The notes under the pieces are model-generated. The model ran no database searches. It had not been told where the DNA came from and was given only the letters and a program-made list of their open reading frames with translations. Source: Patescibacteria group bacterium (GTDB lineage: Bacteria > Patescibacteriota > Minisyncoccia > Phycocordibacterales > UBA1006). From it: a DNA stretch of 34,700 bases. The translations under genes and the position numbers were made by a program. Below, piece by piece: positions 1 to 8,085 of the stretch. Each line of letters starts with the position of its first letter. Within the stretch, counting starts at the first letter, position 1. The stretch is taken from the NCBI GenBank assembly GCA_028286885.1, contig JAQBQS010000015.1, positions 1 to 34,700 on the forward strand, written 5' to 3'.

Positions 1-58
1 CGCGAAAAATTTTTCTCAGGTCGAGAAAAACTATATCCAGAGTATAGGATTGGTCAAA

Positions 59-98
59 AGAGACAAGATCGCTTGCATTAGCAAGTAATTTTGTCTCT
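59..98. repeat. Inverted repeat / stem-loop
   Basis: agagacaa...ttgtctct outer arms with inner cttgc-atta-gcaag. Confidence 0.55.
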
Positions 99-192
99 GG
101 TGACCAACACGAGATGCGACTTAGGCCATAACCCGAACAATCATAAAAAAGAAAGAAAAAGGGCCTCATTGCCAACACAAAAAGCGTGCTTA

Positions 193-753
193 TCAAATGG
201 ATTTCACGCTAATCTTTCCCGCAATAAGGCGCCTGATTTTCTTCCTCTCGTCAATAATCGGCCACCAATCGTAAAGCAGTGCTTCTACCGGACGCCATAA
301 TGCCACCCATCCGATGATAACAAATCCTTCCGAGAAAAACCGCTGGAATATTCCAAGGTATAATCGTTCTGAAGCAATCGACAAAAGCGTAAAAATGATC
401 AAAACACACAATGCGAATGCGAGACTGATGCGGCCGATGCGCAAAACTTCCTTAAGCCTTCGCTCAAGCATTCGAACGTGTTCGTGGAATTCTCGGCGAA
501 TGGATTCCTCGACTTCCAGAGGACTTGTTCCTACGAGGGTCGCACTCGGAATTTCGAGCGACAAATTAACCGGCTTGCTTCCGGTACGGTCGTTCATCTC
601 GTCAATGAGATAATCCACCCAGTCAGGATCGAGCTTTCGAAATGCAATCGGCTCCGGATCGAGAGCGTCAAAAATCTTATCGAGAACTTTGACCTTCAAA
701 TGGATCAGGTGGTTCGTATGGCGAAGATCGGTGACGGGAAGCTGGGTATTCAT
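193..753 (-). CDS. Hypothetical membrane protein (186 aa)
   Basis: Long ORF with a central hydrophobic segment; terminator-like hairpin upstream at 777-801. Confidence 0.7.
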   Translation of the reverse strand: MNTQLPVTDLRHTNHLIHLKVKVLDKIFDALDPEPIAFRKLDPDWVDYLIDEMNDRTGSKPVNLSLEIPSATLVGTSPLEVEESIRREFHEHVRMLERRLKEVLRIGRISLAFALCVLIIFTLLSIASERLYLGIFQRFFSEGFVIIGWVALWRPVEALLYDWWPIIDERKKIRRLIAGKISVKSI

Positions 754-776
754 GGGAATATCATATCACGAGCAAC

Positions 777-801
777 CAAAAAATCCCTCGCGGGATTTTT
801 T
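777..801. terminator. Rho-independent terminator (A-tract/T-tract hairpin)
   Basis: aaaaaatccc tcgc gggatttttt, just after the RRM gene on the minus strand. Confidence 0.75.
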
Positions 802-812
802 GTTCCTGGAAG

Positions 813-1133
813 TTAGTTCCAGTTTCCTCCGCCCTGGTTTGAACCTCCGTTTCCACGGTTGTTGTCAAACGTTCGGCGAGGTCGCTCTCCTTCGGGCATT
901 GCCTCTGAAACTCGGATGTTTCGCCCATCGAGATCTCGCTCGTTGAGGTCTGAGACAGCCTTCGCAGCTTCTTCCGCGTTAGGCATTTCTACGAATCCGA
1001 ATCCTCGTGACTTTCCTGTCATCTTGTCCATGACGACTCGAGCTGACTCGACGGTTCCTACCTGCTCGAAGAATGCTCGCAATGAATCATCAGTTGTGGA
1101 CCATGAAAGGTTGCCGATAAACAATTTTGCCAT
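813..1133 (-). CDS. RRM-domain RNA-binding protein with Gly/Asn-rich tail
   Basis: RNP motifs KLFIGNLSW and KSRGFGFVEM; tail RPRRTFDNNRGNGGSNQGGGNWN. Confidence 0.93.
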   Translation of the reverse strand: MAKLFIGNLSWSTTDDSLRAFFEQVGTVESARVVMDKMTGKSRGFGFVEMPNAEEAAKAVSDLNERDLDGRNIRVSEAMPEGERPRRTFDNNRGNGGSNQGGGNWN

Positions 1134-1240
1134 ATGACTATATATACACTTGGTTTCCCAAGAAACTAATTACTAACGTACTACCCTACACCGCGCAAAA
1201 CGAAGCTCGAGAAATACTGCCGCAAGTCTACCATAAGCCG

Positions 1241-1699
1241 TTATTTCTGGCTAGTCCTCCTGGGCAATGGATGCACATGGGCGGCGATTCCGATCCCAAC
1301 GGCGATAATAACCAAATTTTTAAGGATATATTGGCCTTCCATCGTCGGAACAAGAAAACCGTTCCATGCCTCGCGCGGCAAAAGGACAAGAGGCAAAAAC
1401 GTTGTCGCCATGTGAATGAACAAGAGCGGAATGACATAGCGCGTCAGCCTTGGAATTAAAAACATCACGCCGATCAAAACCTCGAAGCATGCAAAGAGAA
1501 TGTAAAAAATATGAAACGGCACGACATAGATGAAGCTCGCATTGAACAAGTCATGCACAAGCGAACTCGCAGGCGAAAGGCCGATGATTTTCAAAATTCC
1601 GAACCAAAAGTAAACCGCAAAAACTGCAAATCGGGCGAACGGAATAAACGCGCGGCGCAGGAAATGGATGATCTCGTGGTCGATTCGAACGGTGTTCAT
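1241..1699 (-). CDS. Small integral membrane protein (DoxX-like)
   Basis: The ORF track starts at 1831, but that part overlaps tRNA-Ser. The internal Met at 1699 (MNTVRIDHEIIHF...) is the more likely start. Four hydrophobic segments. Confidence 0.65.
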   Translation of the reverse strand: MNTVRIDHEIIHFLRRAFIPFARFAVFAVYFWFGILKIIGLSPASSLVHDLFNASFIYVVPFHIFYILFACFEVLIGVMFLIPRLTRYVIPLLFIHMATTFLPLVLLPREAWNGFLVPTMEGQYILKNLVIIAVGIGIAAHVHPLPRRTSQK

Positions 1700-1754
1700 G
1701 GAGCCAAGTATACCATTCCCAAATCGATAAAAAAATGATAGGATGGCGGAACTT

Positions 1755-1839
1755 GGAAGCGTGGCAGAGTGGTCGAATGCACCGGTTTCGAAAACCGGCA
1801 TACCGCAAGGTATCGTGAGTTCGAATCTCACCGCTACCG
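1755..1839 (+). tRNA. tRNA-Ser(CGA)
   Basis: Anticodon arm ccggt-ttcgaaa-accgg, long variable arm, T arm gtgag-ttcgaat-ctcac; CCA not encoded; A-A mismatch at acceptor position 3. Confidence 0.9.
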
Positions 1840-1843
1840 CAAC

Positions 1844-1870
1844 AGGGCGCGGGCCTTCGGCCCGCGCCCT
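1844..1870. repeat. GC-rich hairpin between two tRNA genes
   Basis: agggcgcgggcc-ttc-ggcccgcgccct, 12-bp perfect stem. Confidence 0.85.
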
Positions 1871-1874
1871 ACCC

Positions 1875-1956
1875 GCCCGGGTGGCGAAATTGGTAGACGC
1901 GCTCGCTTCAGGTGCGAGTGGAGCAATCCATGGAGGTTCAAGTCCTCTCTAGGGCA
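1875..1956 (+). tRNA. tRNA-Leu(CAG)
   Basis: Anticodon arm ctcgc-ttcaggt-gcgag, T arm ggagg-ttcaagt-cctct; CCA not encoded; one G-A acceptor mismatch. Confidence 0.9.
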
Positions 1957-2011
1957 CAACCTAATAATAGAGATTTAGTTTATTCTGAAATAATAATGTA
2001 ATATTTAGTTT

Positions 2012-2560
2012 ATGAAAACGATGACGGGAGTAGAAAGAGAATTGGTAAAACTTGTCGAATATGATCCGCAATGGCCTTTTCTCTTTGAAAAAGAAAAAAC
2101 TTCTTTGAAGGAACTTTTGGGAGACAAGGTTTTAAGCATAGAACATATTGGTAGTACTTCCATTCCTGGGGTTCCCTCGAAGCCGATTCTTGATATCGAC
2201 ATCGCGATTTCTTCCCTAAATGATGCCGAATATTTTATCGACAAACTTCCTCTTATCGGATACAAGTATCTCGATCAAACGGACAAGTGGGTTGAGACTC
2301 CTCGTTACAAAAAGAGAAGATTTTTTGTAAAAGAAACTGAGGGCAAAACGACACACCATCTCAAGATTGTTGAAATTTCAGACCAGGAATCTTGGGGCGA
2401 CCAAATTCTTTTTAGGGATTATTTGCGAACTCACCAAGATGCACGAGAATCCTATATTGAATTGAAACGAAGTCTTGCAGATCAATACGAACATGATCGG
2501 AAATCATATACTGCAAGCAAGGTCGCTTTTATTCAAGAGATTCTTAACAAGGCAAAATAA
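2012..2560 (+). CDS. GrpB/UPF0157 family protein
   Basis: VEYDPQWPFLFEKEK...IEHIGSTSIPGVPSKPILDIDIAI is typical of the GrpB nucleotidyltransferase-like family. Confidence 0.9.
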   Translation: MKTMTGVERELVKLVEYDPQWPFLFEKEKTSLKELLGDKVLSIEHIGSTSIPGVPSKPILDIDIAISSLNDAEYFIDKLPLIGYKYLDQTDKWVETPRYKKRRFFVKETEGKTTHHLKIVEISDQESWGDQILFRDYLRTHQDARESYIELKRSLADQYEHDRKSYTASKVAFIQEILNKAK

Positions 2561-2561
2561 A

Positions 2562-2588
2562 AAAGGCTTCCAGTGGGAAGCCTTTTGC
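2562..2588 (+). terminator. Rho-independent terminator
   Basis: aaaggcttcc-agt-gggaagcctttt directly after the GrpB stop codon. Confidence 0.8.
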
Positions 2589-2607
2589 GTTTCTTGTTCT
2601 CTTTGCC

Positions 2608-2994
2608 TTAGGCCGCCTTTAGATCATTGCCATCGGCATCGCACGATTCGATGCAGAGAGGAGCAAGCTCCATATTGTAGTGACGCACTGTTGCGCAACA
2701 ACTACAGTTGTAGGTAAATATCGTCTTACCTCTTACTTCCCTTGAGGACGTGGCGCCGGCAAGACTGACGATGCTTTTGCAGCCGGAGCAGAAAAGACTG
2801 AAAGACATTTCTTCTCTTTCGCGTATGACCTCTTCTATCTTTTCTCCTTTCTTGAAGGCGACTGTCTCTATTTCCTGCGCTGAATACTTGCTCCAGGTTC
2901 CGTTGATTTTTATGAAGTAGTCAGTATCGAAAAATTCACGGAACCACTGCTTTGAAAAGAGAAAATTCTTGATGGTTTGTTTTTTGATGTACAT
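2608..2994 (-). CDS. Hypothetical protein with two Cys-x-x-Cys type pairs (zinc-ribbon-like)
   Basis: FCSGCKS...YNCSCCAT; own promoter at 3044-3072. Confidence 0.65.
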   Translation of the reverse strand: MYIKKQTIKNFLFSKQWFREFFDTDYFIKINGTWSKYSAQEIETVAFKKGEKIEEVIREREEMSFSLFCSGCKSIVSLAGATSSREVRGKTIFTYNCSCCATVRHYNMELAPLCIESCDADGNDLKAA

Positions 2995-3043
2995 AACGGT
3001 TGTTTTTTTGTTTATTAATTTATTTAAGATCTTTTACTGTATC

Positions 3044-3072
3044 ATAATAGCACAATTATATTAATAAGTCAA
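3044..3072 (-). promoter_or_regulatory. Sigma70-like promoter
   Basis: Minus strand TTGACT-17-TATTAT followed by an A-rich leader ...AAACAAAAAAACAACCGTT-ATG. Confidence 0.65.
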
Positions 3073-3108
3073 GTTATAAAAACCCTTCATTACAAGGGTT
3101 TTTATAAC
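3073..3108. terminator. Bidirectional-type terminator hairpin
   Basis: gttataaaaaccctt-cattac-aagggtttttataac, about 15 bp. Confidence 0.75.
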
Positions 3109-3111
3109 TAT

Positions 3112-3447
3112 TTAATAAAGTCTCTCGCCATTAGGAACATCCCTGTCAACAGTGGCAATAACAATATCGCCATTCTCGTCTGCAAATCCTGTCGTCAGGC
3201 ATTCTGACATGAACTTGCCAACTTGCTTGATAGGAAAATTCACGACTGCGATTACTTGTTTCCCTACTAAATCCTCCTTGGTGTAGTGCTTGGTAATCTG
3301 CGAACTAGATTTCTTGATTCCATATGGACCGAAATCAATCGTCAATTTATACGCGGGCTTTTTCGCCTCTGGAAAATCCTCGACGCTGATAATTGTGCCG
3401 ACGCGCATTTCTACTTTTTCAAAATCATTCCATGCTATGTGCTCCAT
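3112..3447 (-). CDS. csaA: CsaA-like tRNA-binding domain protein
   Basis: [32 protein letters not shown]...[13 protein letters not shown] is the tRNA-binding OB fold signature. Confidence 0.9.
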   Translation of the reverse strand: MEHIAWNDFEKVEMRVGTIISVEDFPEAKKPAYKLTIDFGPYGIKKSSSQITKHYTKEDLVGKQVIAVVNFPIKQVGKFMSECLTTGFADENGDIVIATVDRDVPNGERLY

Positions 3448-3451
3448 ATTT

Positions 3452-4345
3452 TTATTGATTGCCTAGTAATGCCTTCACGCGGTCATCCGTGGGGGGATGC
3501 GTCGCGAAGAGGCTTGAAAGGAATTTGGAACTCGGTCCGAACGGATTCGCGATAAACAAGTGCGCAGTCGCAGTGGACGGATGAAGCATCGGACGATTAT
3601 AATTTTCAATTTTTTTCAAAGCCGAAACAAGACCTTCGGGATATCTCGTGAGCAATGCGCCGGCCGCATCGGCAAGAAATTCTCGCTTGCGCGAAATAGC
3701 GAGCTGGATAATTGTCGCAACAATGGGTGCAAGAATAACGCCGACAATTCCGAGAACCAGAAAGATAACATTCCCGTTGCCTTCTCGGTCATTTCCCCGT
3801 CCCCCGCCAAACGCCATGCTCCGCAGGAAAAAGTTTGAAGCGAGCGCAATCAAACCAACAAGAACCACCACAACTGTCGAGAGCAAGATGTCGCGATTGC
3901 CGATATGCGACAATTCGTGCGCAATCACGCCTTCGAGTTCGTTGCGATCCATCATGCCGAGGAGTCCCGTCGTCACCGCAACTGCCGCGTGCTCCTTGTC
4001 ACGGCCCGTTGCGAAAGCATTCGGCGCCGGATCGCTTATCACGTACACGCGCGGCTTCGGAAGCCCTGCTGTGATAGCAAGATTTTCGACAACGTTGTGC
4101 AGATCGCGGAATTGGATTGGATCAGCTGGAACCGCCCGCGCTGATGACAACGCGATCGAATCAGAATTCCAGTACGCGACAATGTTCATGACAAACGCGA
4201 CGACTGCGAACACAACAAGTATTGCAACGTTGTTATATAAATACGAAAACGCGAACCCGATCCCTACAAGCACGATGAAAAACGAGGACATGAGGATCCA
4301 CGTTTTCGTGACGTTTGAAGATTGCTGGGTGTAGAGCGTTGCCAT
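3452..4345 (-). CDS. htpX: HtpX-like M48 zinc metalloprotease
   Basis: HEXXH motif ([15 protein letters not shown]), N-terminal TM helices, PNAFATGRD. Confidence 0.95.
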   Translation of the reverse strand: MATLYTQQSSNVTKTWILMSSFFIVLVGIGFAFSYLYNNVAILVVFAVVAFVMNIVAYWNSDSIALSSARAVPADPIQFRDLHNVVENLAITAGLPKPRVYVISDPAPNAFATGRDKEHAAVAVTTGLLGMMDRNELEGVIAHELSHIGNRDILLSTVVVVLVGLIALASNFFLRSMAFGGGRGNDREGNGNVIFLVLGIVGVILAPIVATIIQLAISRKREFLADAAGALLTRYPEGLVSALKKIENYNRPMLHPSTATAHLFIANPFGPSSKFLSSLFATHPPTDDRVKALLGNQ

Positions 4346-4352
4346 TTTATAA

Positions 4353-5108
4353 TTACGAATCCGCCTTCATCATTTTGATCGCCTCCTGAACGGTCGTCAT
4401 GAACTGTGCGGGGAAAATGATCGTCGAATTCTTCTCGACACTGATCTCGGCCATGGTCTGGAGCGTTCGGAGCTGGAGGGCCACAGGATGCGCAGCCATC
4501 ACGTCGGCTGCTTCCCCTAATTTCTGAGCAGCCTGCATTTCCCCTTCGGCAGCGACGATCTTGGCGCGACGCTCGCGCTCGGCCTCGGCTTCCTTGGCCA
4601 TTGCGCGCTGCATGTTTTCAGGAAGAGTGATGTCCTTGATCTCAACCGCGGTAACCTCTGCACCCCATGGTTCGGTGTGCGCATCGATCACATTCTTGAT
4701 CTGCGTGTTGATATCGGCTGTCTGCGACAGCAGCTGGTCGAGGCTAAACTGCCCGATGATGTTTCGGACGGTCGTCTGGCTGATCTGATTGACCGCCTTG
4801 TAGACGTCTTCGATCGCGATGATAGATTTTTGCGGGTCGACGATGTGGTAGTACGCAACCGCCGCGATGTCGATCGAAACGTTGTCTTTGGTGATGATTT
4901 TCTGCGACGGAATATCCATCGTAACCGTGCGAAGCGTCACGCGGACCATCTTTTCAAAAAGAGGAATGACAAGAATGAGTCCCGGACCGCGTACGGCCGT
5001 TACTTTTCCAAGAAGGAAAATAACGCCTCGCTCGTACTCCTTCAAAACCCTAATCGCGCTTGCGAGGAGGATAAGGGCAATGCAGATGACAATAATAGCG
5101 ATGATCAT
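4353..5108 (-). CDS. SPFH/slipin (stomatin-like) protein
   Basis: YERGVIFLLGKV..GPGLILVIPLFEKM...EAEAERERRAKIVAAEGE. Confidence 0.95.
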   Translation of the reverse strand: MIIAIIVICIALILLASAIRVLKEYERGVIFLLGKVTAVRGPGLILVIPLFEKMVRVTLRTVTMDIPSQKIITKDNVSIDIAAVAYYHIVDPQKSIIAIEDVYKAVNQISQTTVRNIIGQFSLDQLLSQTADINTQIKNVIDAHTEPWGAEVTAVEIKDITLPENMQRAMAKEAEAERERRAKIVAAEGEMQAAQKLGEAADVMAAHPVALQLRTLQTMAEISVEKNSTIIFPAQFMTTVQEAIKMMKADS

Positions 5109-5126
5109 AAATAGTGGAGTTAAAAA

Positions 5127-5693
5127 CTAAAACTTAACTTCTACCGGATTCTTGGCAGCGTCGTCAGCTCCCAGTTGGAAGAAATCCTTCGAAACGAAGT
5201 GGAACATGTTCGCAATGATATTTGACGGAAACCGCGTGAGCATCGTGTTGTAATCGCGGACGTTCGAGTTGTAGAAGCGTCGCGCAGCCTGAATCTTGTT
5301 TTCGGTATCCGAAAGCTCTGTCTGAAGCGACAGAAAATTCTGATTCGCTTTCAAATCCGGATAGTTTTCCGACAATGCGAAAATTGATTTGAGCGCGCCG
5401 GAAAGCTGATTCTCGGCAACCCCCTTCTCGGCAAGAGTCGTTGCCGTCCCAGATTGCATTGCAGAATTGCGGGCAGCAATCACCGCCTCGAGCGTTCCTG
5501 ATTCGTGTGATGCGTATCCTTTAACAGTATTCACCAGGTTCGGAATGAGGTCGTAGCGGCGCTTGAGCTGTACGTCAATGTCGGCCAACGCTTCGTCGGC
5601 ACGGTTCTTGAACGTGATAAATCGGTTATAGGCCGCGATCGCCCAGATGACGAGGAGAGCGACGATTGCGATGATGATCCAGAGTGCTGTCAT
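5127..5693 (-). CDS. LemA family protein
   Basis: YNRFITFKNRADEALADIDVQLKRRYDLIPNLVNTVKGYASHE...RRFYNSNVRDYNT. Confidence 0.96.
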   Translation of the reverse strand: MTALWIIIAIVALLVIWAIAAYNRFITFKNRADEALADIDVQLKRRYDLIPNLVNTVKGYASHESGTLEAVIAARNSAMQSGTATTLAEKGVAENQLSGALKSIFALSENYPDLKANQNFLSLQTELSDTENKIQAARRFYNSNVRDYNTMLTRFPSNIIANMFHFVSKDFFQLGADDAAKNPVEVKF

Positions 5694-5757
5694 AAAAATA
5701 GAAAGTTAAGATAAATTAGAGGCTTTTGACCTGGAACTATTATAGCATAGTGGATTC

Positions 5758-5785
5758 TTGACAAGAAGACAGGGAGATGTATAAT
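5758..5785 (+). promoter_or_regulatory. Strong sigma70-like promoter (cassette 1)
   Basis: TTGACA-16-TATAAT; leader aaaacaaaaacaacttcat-ATG. Confidence 0.85.
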
Positions 5786-5808
5786 AATGAAAACAAAAAC
5801 AACTTCAT

Positions 5809-6249
5809 ATGAATATACTGCTCTTTGCTTTCTGCGGATTAAACATTCCGTGGTGGAGCCTCATAATCGCTTTTTTTGCAATAATAATTTTCTTCGCATC
5901 AATCAACAGAAACGTAGAGCCGGCGAGCATATCCGACCTTTCTGTATTATTTAAGATACTCAGAATCGACGAACGAAGAGGGCTTGTTACGGTTGGAACG
6001 ACAGCTGGGATGGATTATTGGTTTGCAATAGGCCGCTGCCCGATAGAAACGGAACAAGAGTTATTTTTTCCAATCGAGCAATTCCCCCTTTCTGCAATCA
6101 AGATAAACTACTGGTTTATGGTAACCAAAGTGAAAAAACGGATTGAATTCCAAAGATACGATTGGAATTATATAAAATCAGAATGGTTCAAAGAAGGCGA
6201 ACCTATTTATCACCTGCCCGTACTCATCACCAAAGAAATTCCTACTTGA
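5809..6249 (+). CDS. Hypothetical protein with N-terminal TM segment (146 aa)
   Basis: ORF between consensus promoter and terminator hairpin. Confidence 0.75.
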   Translation: MNILLFAFCGLNIPWWSLIIAFFAIIIFFASINRNVEPASISDLSVLFKILRIDERRGLVTVGTTAGMDYWFAIGRCPIETEQELFFPIEQFPLSAIKINYWFMVTKVKKRIEFQRYDWNYIKSEWFKEGEPIYHLPVLITKEIPT

Positions 6250-6253
6250 GCAC

Positions 6254-6281
6254 AAAAGCAGCCTCCCGGCTGCTTTTTTCT
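6254..6281 (+). terminator. Rho-independent terminator (cassette 1)
   Basis: aaaagcagcc-tccc-ggctgctttttt. Confidence 0.85.
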
Positions 6282-6293
6282 GGGATTCGATTC

Positions 6294-6321
6294 TTGACAA
6301 GAAGGCAATAAAATGTATAAT
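6294..6321 (+). promoter_or_regulatory. Strong sigma70-like promoter (cassette 2)
   Basis: TTGACA-16-TATAAT in gattcttgacaagaaggcaataaaatgtataatagtcgaaatcaaaaacaaaacaa-ATG. Confidence 0.87.
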
Positions 6322-6344
6322 AGTCGAAATCAAAAACAAAACAA

Positions 6345-6686
6345 ATGTCAAAGAAAATACCTAATTACGAAGCCATTCTTTCCCGCCACATCAAATTGGC
6401 CCGCAAGGAAACCAGGAAAAAAATCACTGAATATGCCAAGGATCTGCGCGAAAAGCTCAAAACGCTGCTTGCGTCGCAAGACCACCTCACATTTACCAGG
6501 ATAAGCGTTTCGAAGAAAAAGCATGGCGAAGCTGACTTCGGAATCCGGGACAAGAAGAACGCCCTCCTGATATTGATAAGCCTCTCAAATGGCAAGATTA
6601 GCGTGACAAAATCCCTGACTTCAAAGGAAGAAGTGTTTAGCAACAAAAAAGACGCCTTTGCCTGTATTAAAAAATGTTTCAAGTAA
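6345..6686 (+). CDS. Hypothetical small basic protein (113 aa), paralog A
   Basis: MSKKIPNYEAILSRHIKLARKETRKKITEYAKDLREKLK...; similar to the next cassette. Confidence 0.8.
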   Translation: MSKKIPNYEAILSRHIKLARKETRKKITEYAKDLREKLKTLLASQDHLTFTRISVSKKKHGEADFGIRDKKNALLILISLSNGKISVTKSLTSKEEVFSNKKDAFACIKKCFK

Positions 6687-6688
6687 AC

Positions 6689-6718
6689 CAAAAGGCAGCC
6701 TTCTCAGGCTGCTTTTTT
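6689..6718 (+). terminator. Rho-independent terminator (cassette 2)
   Basis: aaaggcagcc-ttctca-ggctgctttttt. Confidence 0.85.
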
Positions 6719-6733
6719 CTTGGGAATGGATTC

Positions 6734-6761
6734 TTGACAGGAAGGTAGTGAAATGTATAAT
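6734..6761 (+). promoter_or_regulatory. Strong sigma70-like promoter (cassette 3)
   Basis: TTGACA-16-TATAAT in gattcttgacaggaaggtagtgaaatgtataatgatggaaacgaaaacaact. Confidence 0.87.
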
Positions 6762-6785
6762 GATGGAAACGAAAACAACTTAATC

Positions 6786-7138
6786 ATGACAACAAGAATT
6801 CCCAATTACCAAACAATCAACGACAAGCACACGAAAGCGATGCGGGAAGAATTTGAATCAAGGACTCTGAAATATTTAAGGGAACTGCAAGGAAAAATAA
6901 AAAAAAATTTTCCAAAGAAGACATGATATCTTTCAGTGGGATTCGATTTTCTGGTAAGGATTTGAGCATTCCAGCCTTCAATATCGAGAGAGATGACCAT
7001 TCCTTCATTTACGTTCGCATAGAACACGGTATAATTTATCTCCAAGTATCCGGATATCAGTTGAAAGAACAACACACTTCCGTTAAAAAAGTTCTATCCT
7101 GCATCAAAAAATGGAACAAACTAAAAACAGCTCACTGA
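6786..7138 (+). pseudogene. Paralog B of the 113-aa protein, split by a -1 frameshift (recoded gene or pseudogene)
   Basis: Frame 1 MTTRIPNYQTINDKHTKAMREEFESRTLKYLRELQGKIKKNFPKKT* (6786-6926), then the -1 frame reads KFSKEDMISFSGIRFSGKD...VLSCIKKWNKLKTAH* to 7138. Together they match paralog A end to end. The junction is a 9-A run at 6899-6907. Confidence 0.75.
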
Positions 7139-7150
7139 GCTGCTTTTTTC
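7122..7150 (+). terminator. Rho-independent terminator (cassette 3), containing the stop codon
   Basis: aaaaacagctca-ctgagctgcttttttctt; TGA at 7136-7138 lies in the stem. Confidence 0.75.
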
Positions 7151-7166
7151 TTGAAAAAATATTTGG

Positions 7167-8081
7167 TTATGCCTTCTTGGCATTCTCCTTCTTCTGGCGG
7201 CTGCGTACCTTGTAGTTATTCCAAACGACAAGAAGCGGAGCAGCGAGGAAGATCGATGAGTATGTTCCGAAGAACATACCGAGGAACATCGCGATGGCGA
7301 GCGTATGCGTCGCCTCAGGACCGAACAAGTACAGTGCTGCGAGCGCAATCAAGACTGTAAGCGACGTCATGATCGAACGGACGAAGGTTTGCTTCACTGA
7401 TTTTCCAATGATATGGGCAAAGTCTTCATTCGTATGCTTCGACTCATGCAATGCAAGATTCTCGCGGATTCGATCGAAGACGACGATCGTGTCGTTGATC
7501 GAAACACCGAGAATGGTCAAGAGCCCGACAACGAAGAGCGTGTCTACTTGCAAATGAAGCAATGAGAAGAATCCCGCAGGAATCGCCACGTCATGAACCA
7601 ACACCACAATCGCGATCAATCCGTAGGTCCAAGACGAGATCGGCTTGGCAACCTTGCGGAATGCGAATGCGATGAAGAGGATGATAATGAGCGAGACCAA
7701 GATAACCGAAAGGATCGCCTTTGATCGCAATTCCTTCCCTACTGACGGGCCGATCGTATTGAACTGCTTTTCTGTAGCGTGATACGAATCAAACGAGAGG
7801 GCTGAAAGAATTTCTCCTTTCATAGTCTCGTCAATCGGCTTGGTGCGGATCATGACGTCCGTGTCACCTGAATTGATGACTTCGACACCTGTTTCAATCG
7901 GCGCAATGCGCGCCTTGATAGCATCGACGCTCGGCCGCGTATCGTATGCAACCTCGAGCATTGAACCTCCTGTGAAATCCACGCCGACATTGAATCCGCG
8001 AACGATCATCGTGACGATCGAACCTCCTACCAAAATGATGGCGATTGCGAAGAATATTGCTTTGTTTCTGATGATAAACAT
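7167..8081 (-). CDS. secF: Protein translocase subunit SecF
   Basis: GVDFTGGSMLEV...VSINDTIVVFDRIRENL. Confidence 0.97.
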   Translation of the reverse strand: MFIIRNKAIFFAIAIILVGGSIVTMIVRGFNVGVDFTGGSMLEVAYDTRPSVDAIKARIAPIETGVEVINSGDTDVMIRTKPIDETMKGEILSALSFDSYHATEKQFNTIGPSVGKELRSKAILSVILVSLIIILFIAFAFRKVAKPISSWTYGLIAIVVLVHDVAIPAGFFSLLHLQVDTLFVVGLLTILGVSINDTIVVFDRIRENLALHESKHTNEDFAHIIGKSVKQTFVRSIMTSLTVLIALAALYLFGPEATHTLAIAMFLGMFFGTYSSIFLAAPLLVVWNNYKVRSRQKKENAKKA

Positions 8082-8085
8082 AAAT

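Noticed and set aside
1743-1978. Short plus-strand ORFs over the tRNA pair
   Set aside because: Overlap tRNA-Ser and tRNA-Leu; translation is incidental.
1972-2013. Direct repeat atttagtttat before the GrpB gene
   Set aside because: Short AT-rich duplication; likely chance or leader slippage, with no further support.
3648-4334. 228-aa plus-strand ORF
   Set aside because: Antisense shadow of htpX with low-complexity composition; the minus frame has clear M48 motifs.
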